A DNA stretch of 6,986 bases from JAKOQB01 sp036824465 (lineage in GTDB: Bacteria > Pseudomonadota > Gammaproteobacteria > Burkholderiales > Burkholderiaceae_F), in NCBI GenBank assembly GCA_036824465.1, contig DAITAC010000150.1, positions 1-6,986 on the forward strand, in the 5' to 3' direction. Positions 6,823-6,986 of this stretch are shown in pieces (position 1 is the first letter of the stretch; each line of letters starts with the position of its first letter). The notes below the pieces were generated by a model. That model ran no database searches. It was not told the DNA's origin and saw nothing but the letters and a program-made list of their open reading frames with translations. Both the position numbers and the translations under genes were made by a program.

Positions 6823-6826
6823 GGGG
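6821..6826 (+). promoter_or_regulatory. Ribosome binding site of the crotonase gene
   Basis: AAGGGG begins within the dctM stop codon TAA (6820-6822) and lies eight bases before the ATG at 6835. The overlap implies that the downstream gene belongs to the same operon. Confidence 0.65.
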
Positions 6827-6834
6827 CTGCGTCG

Positions 6835-6986
6835 ATGTCCGAATTGATCCGGGTCGAGCGTGACGGCGCGATCGCGGCCGTGGTGCTGAATCGCGCGGAG
6901 AAACTGAACGCGCTGACGCGGCCGATGTGGCAGGAACTCGGCGCAACCATTGCGCAACTGTCGGCGGACGAAACGCTCCGCTGCAT
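6835..6986 (+). CDS. Enoyl-CoA hydratase/isomerase (crotonase) family protein, N-terminal fragment
   Basis: Only 50 residues are visible before the right edge; family members have about 260. The start MSELIRVERDGAIAAVVLNR followed by AEKLNALT at 21-28 is the first beta-strand pair and the LNRPEKLNALT-type signature of crotonases, which contributes to CoA binding; the usual Pro in NRPEK is Ala here. The family covers enoyl-CoA hydratases, isomerases, dehalogenases and CoA-ester hydrolases, and the catalytic residues lie beyond the window, so the reaction cannot be named. Its position 12 bases after dctM suggests that the imported compound or a product is processed as a CoA thioester. Confidence 0.88.
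   Translation, partial: MSELIRVERDGAIAAVVLNRAEKLNALTRPMWQELGATIAQLSADETLRC

Noticed and set aside
5052..6863. A 603-codon plus-strand frame across dctQ and dctM
   Set aside because: It is out of phase with both membrane proteins, and its product is Arg/Gly-rich without hydrophobic segments or motifs.
5962..6957. A 331-codon minus-strand frame over dctM and the crotonase start
   Set aside because: It is antisense to clear DctM sequence, and its product is a His/Asp/Arg-rich low-complexity string with no domain.
1..6986. Mobile elements, CRISPR arrays, tRNA or rRNA genes
   Set aside because: No transposase-like protein, direct-repeat array, terminal inverted repeats or RNA-gene sequence was seen. 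The only notable repeat is the 12-mer pair in the control region.

Overview
The window looks like chromosomal DNA from a high-GC proteobacterium, most likely a betaproteobacterium of the Burkholderiales. This is an inference from GC-rich codon use, the protein flavours and the abundance of TRAP-type transport genes in that group; no rRNA or other marker is present to confirm it. It is almost wall-to-wall coding and holds a catabolic cluster arranged as two divergent transcription units.

Leftward unit (minus strand): a GntR/FCD-family regulator (1855-2541) is followed, with a 4-base ATGA overlap, by a large FAD-linked and Fe-S oxidoreductase of the YdiJ/GlcD type (1858 down to the left edge). 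The oxidoreductase is cut by the window after about 618 residues, inside its first Fe-S cluster motif.

Control region (about 2542-2685): two perfect 12-bp inverted copies of TGGTATACAAAA face each other, with core centres 76 bp apart. Each contains an extended -10-like element (TGGTATACA) pointing toward the other. They are the best candidates for operators of the GntR regulator, controlling both directions.

Rightward unit (plus strand): a class V PLP aminotransferase of the serine/alanine-glyoxylate type (2686-3915), a complete TRAP transporter (binding protein dctP 3985-4974, small membrane subunit dctQ 4984-5520, large permease dctM 5539-6822), and the start of a crotonase-fold enoyl-CoA hydratase/isomerase (6835 to the right edge). 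Spacings are short and most genes have a visible ribosome binding site, so this is probably one operon. A 27-codon frame (3912-3995) bridges the aminotransferase and dctP with overlaps at both ends and may be a coupling peptide.

Working model (inference): the TRAP system imports an organic acid, probably a 2-hydroxy or related carboxylate. The flavoprotein oxidises a D-2-hydroxy acid to a 2-oxo acid, and the aminotransferase moves an amino group between a 2-oxo acid (glyoxylate is the family's usual acceptor) and an amino acid. The crotonase suggests a CoA-linked step encoded further right. The GntR protein would sense the substrate or an intermediate. The families are ordinary; the combination, the unknown substrate and the paired operator are what deserve attention.
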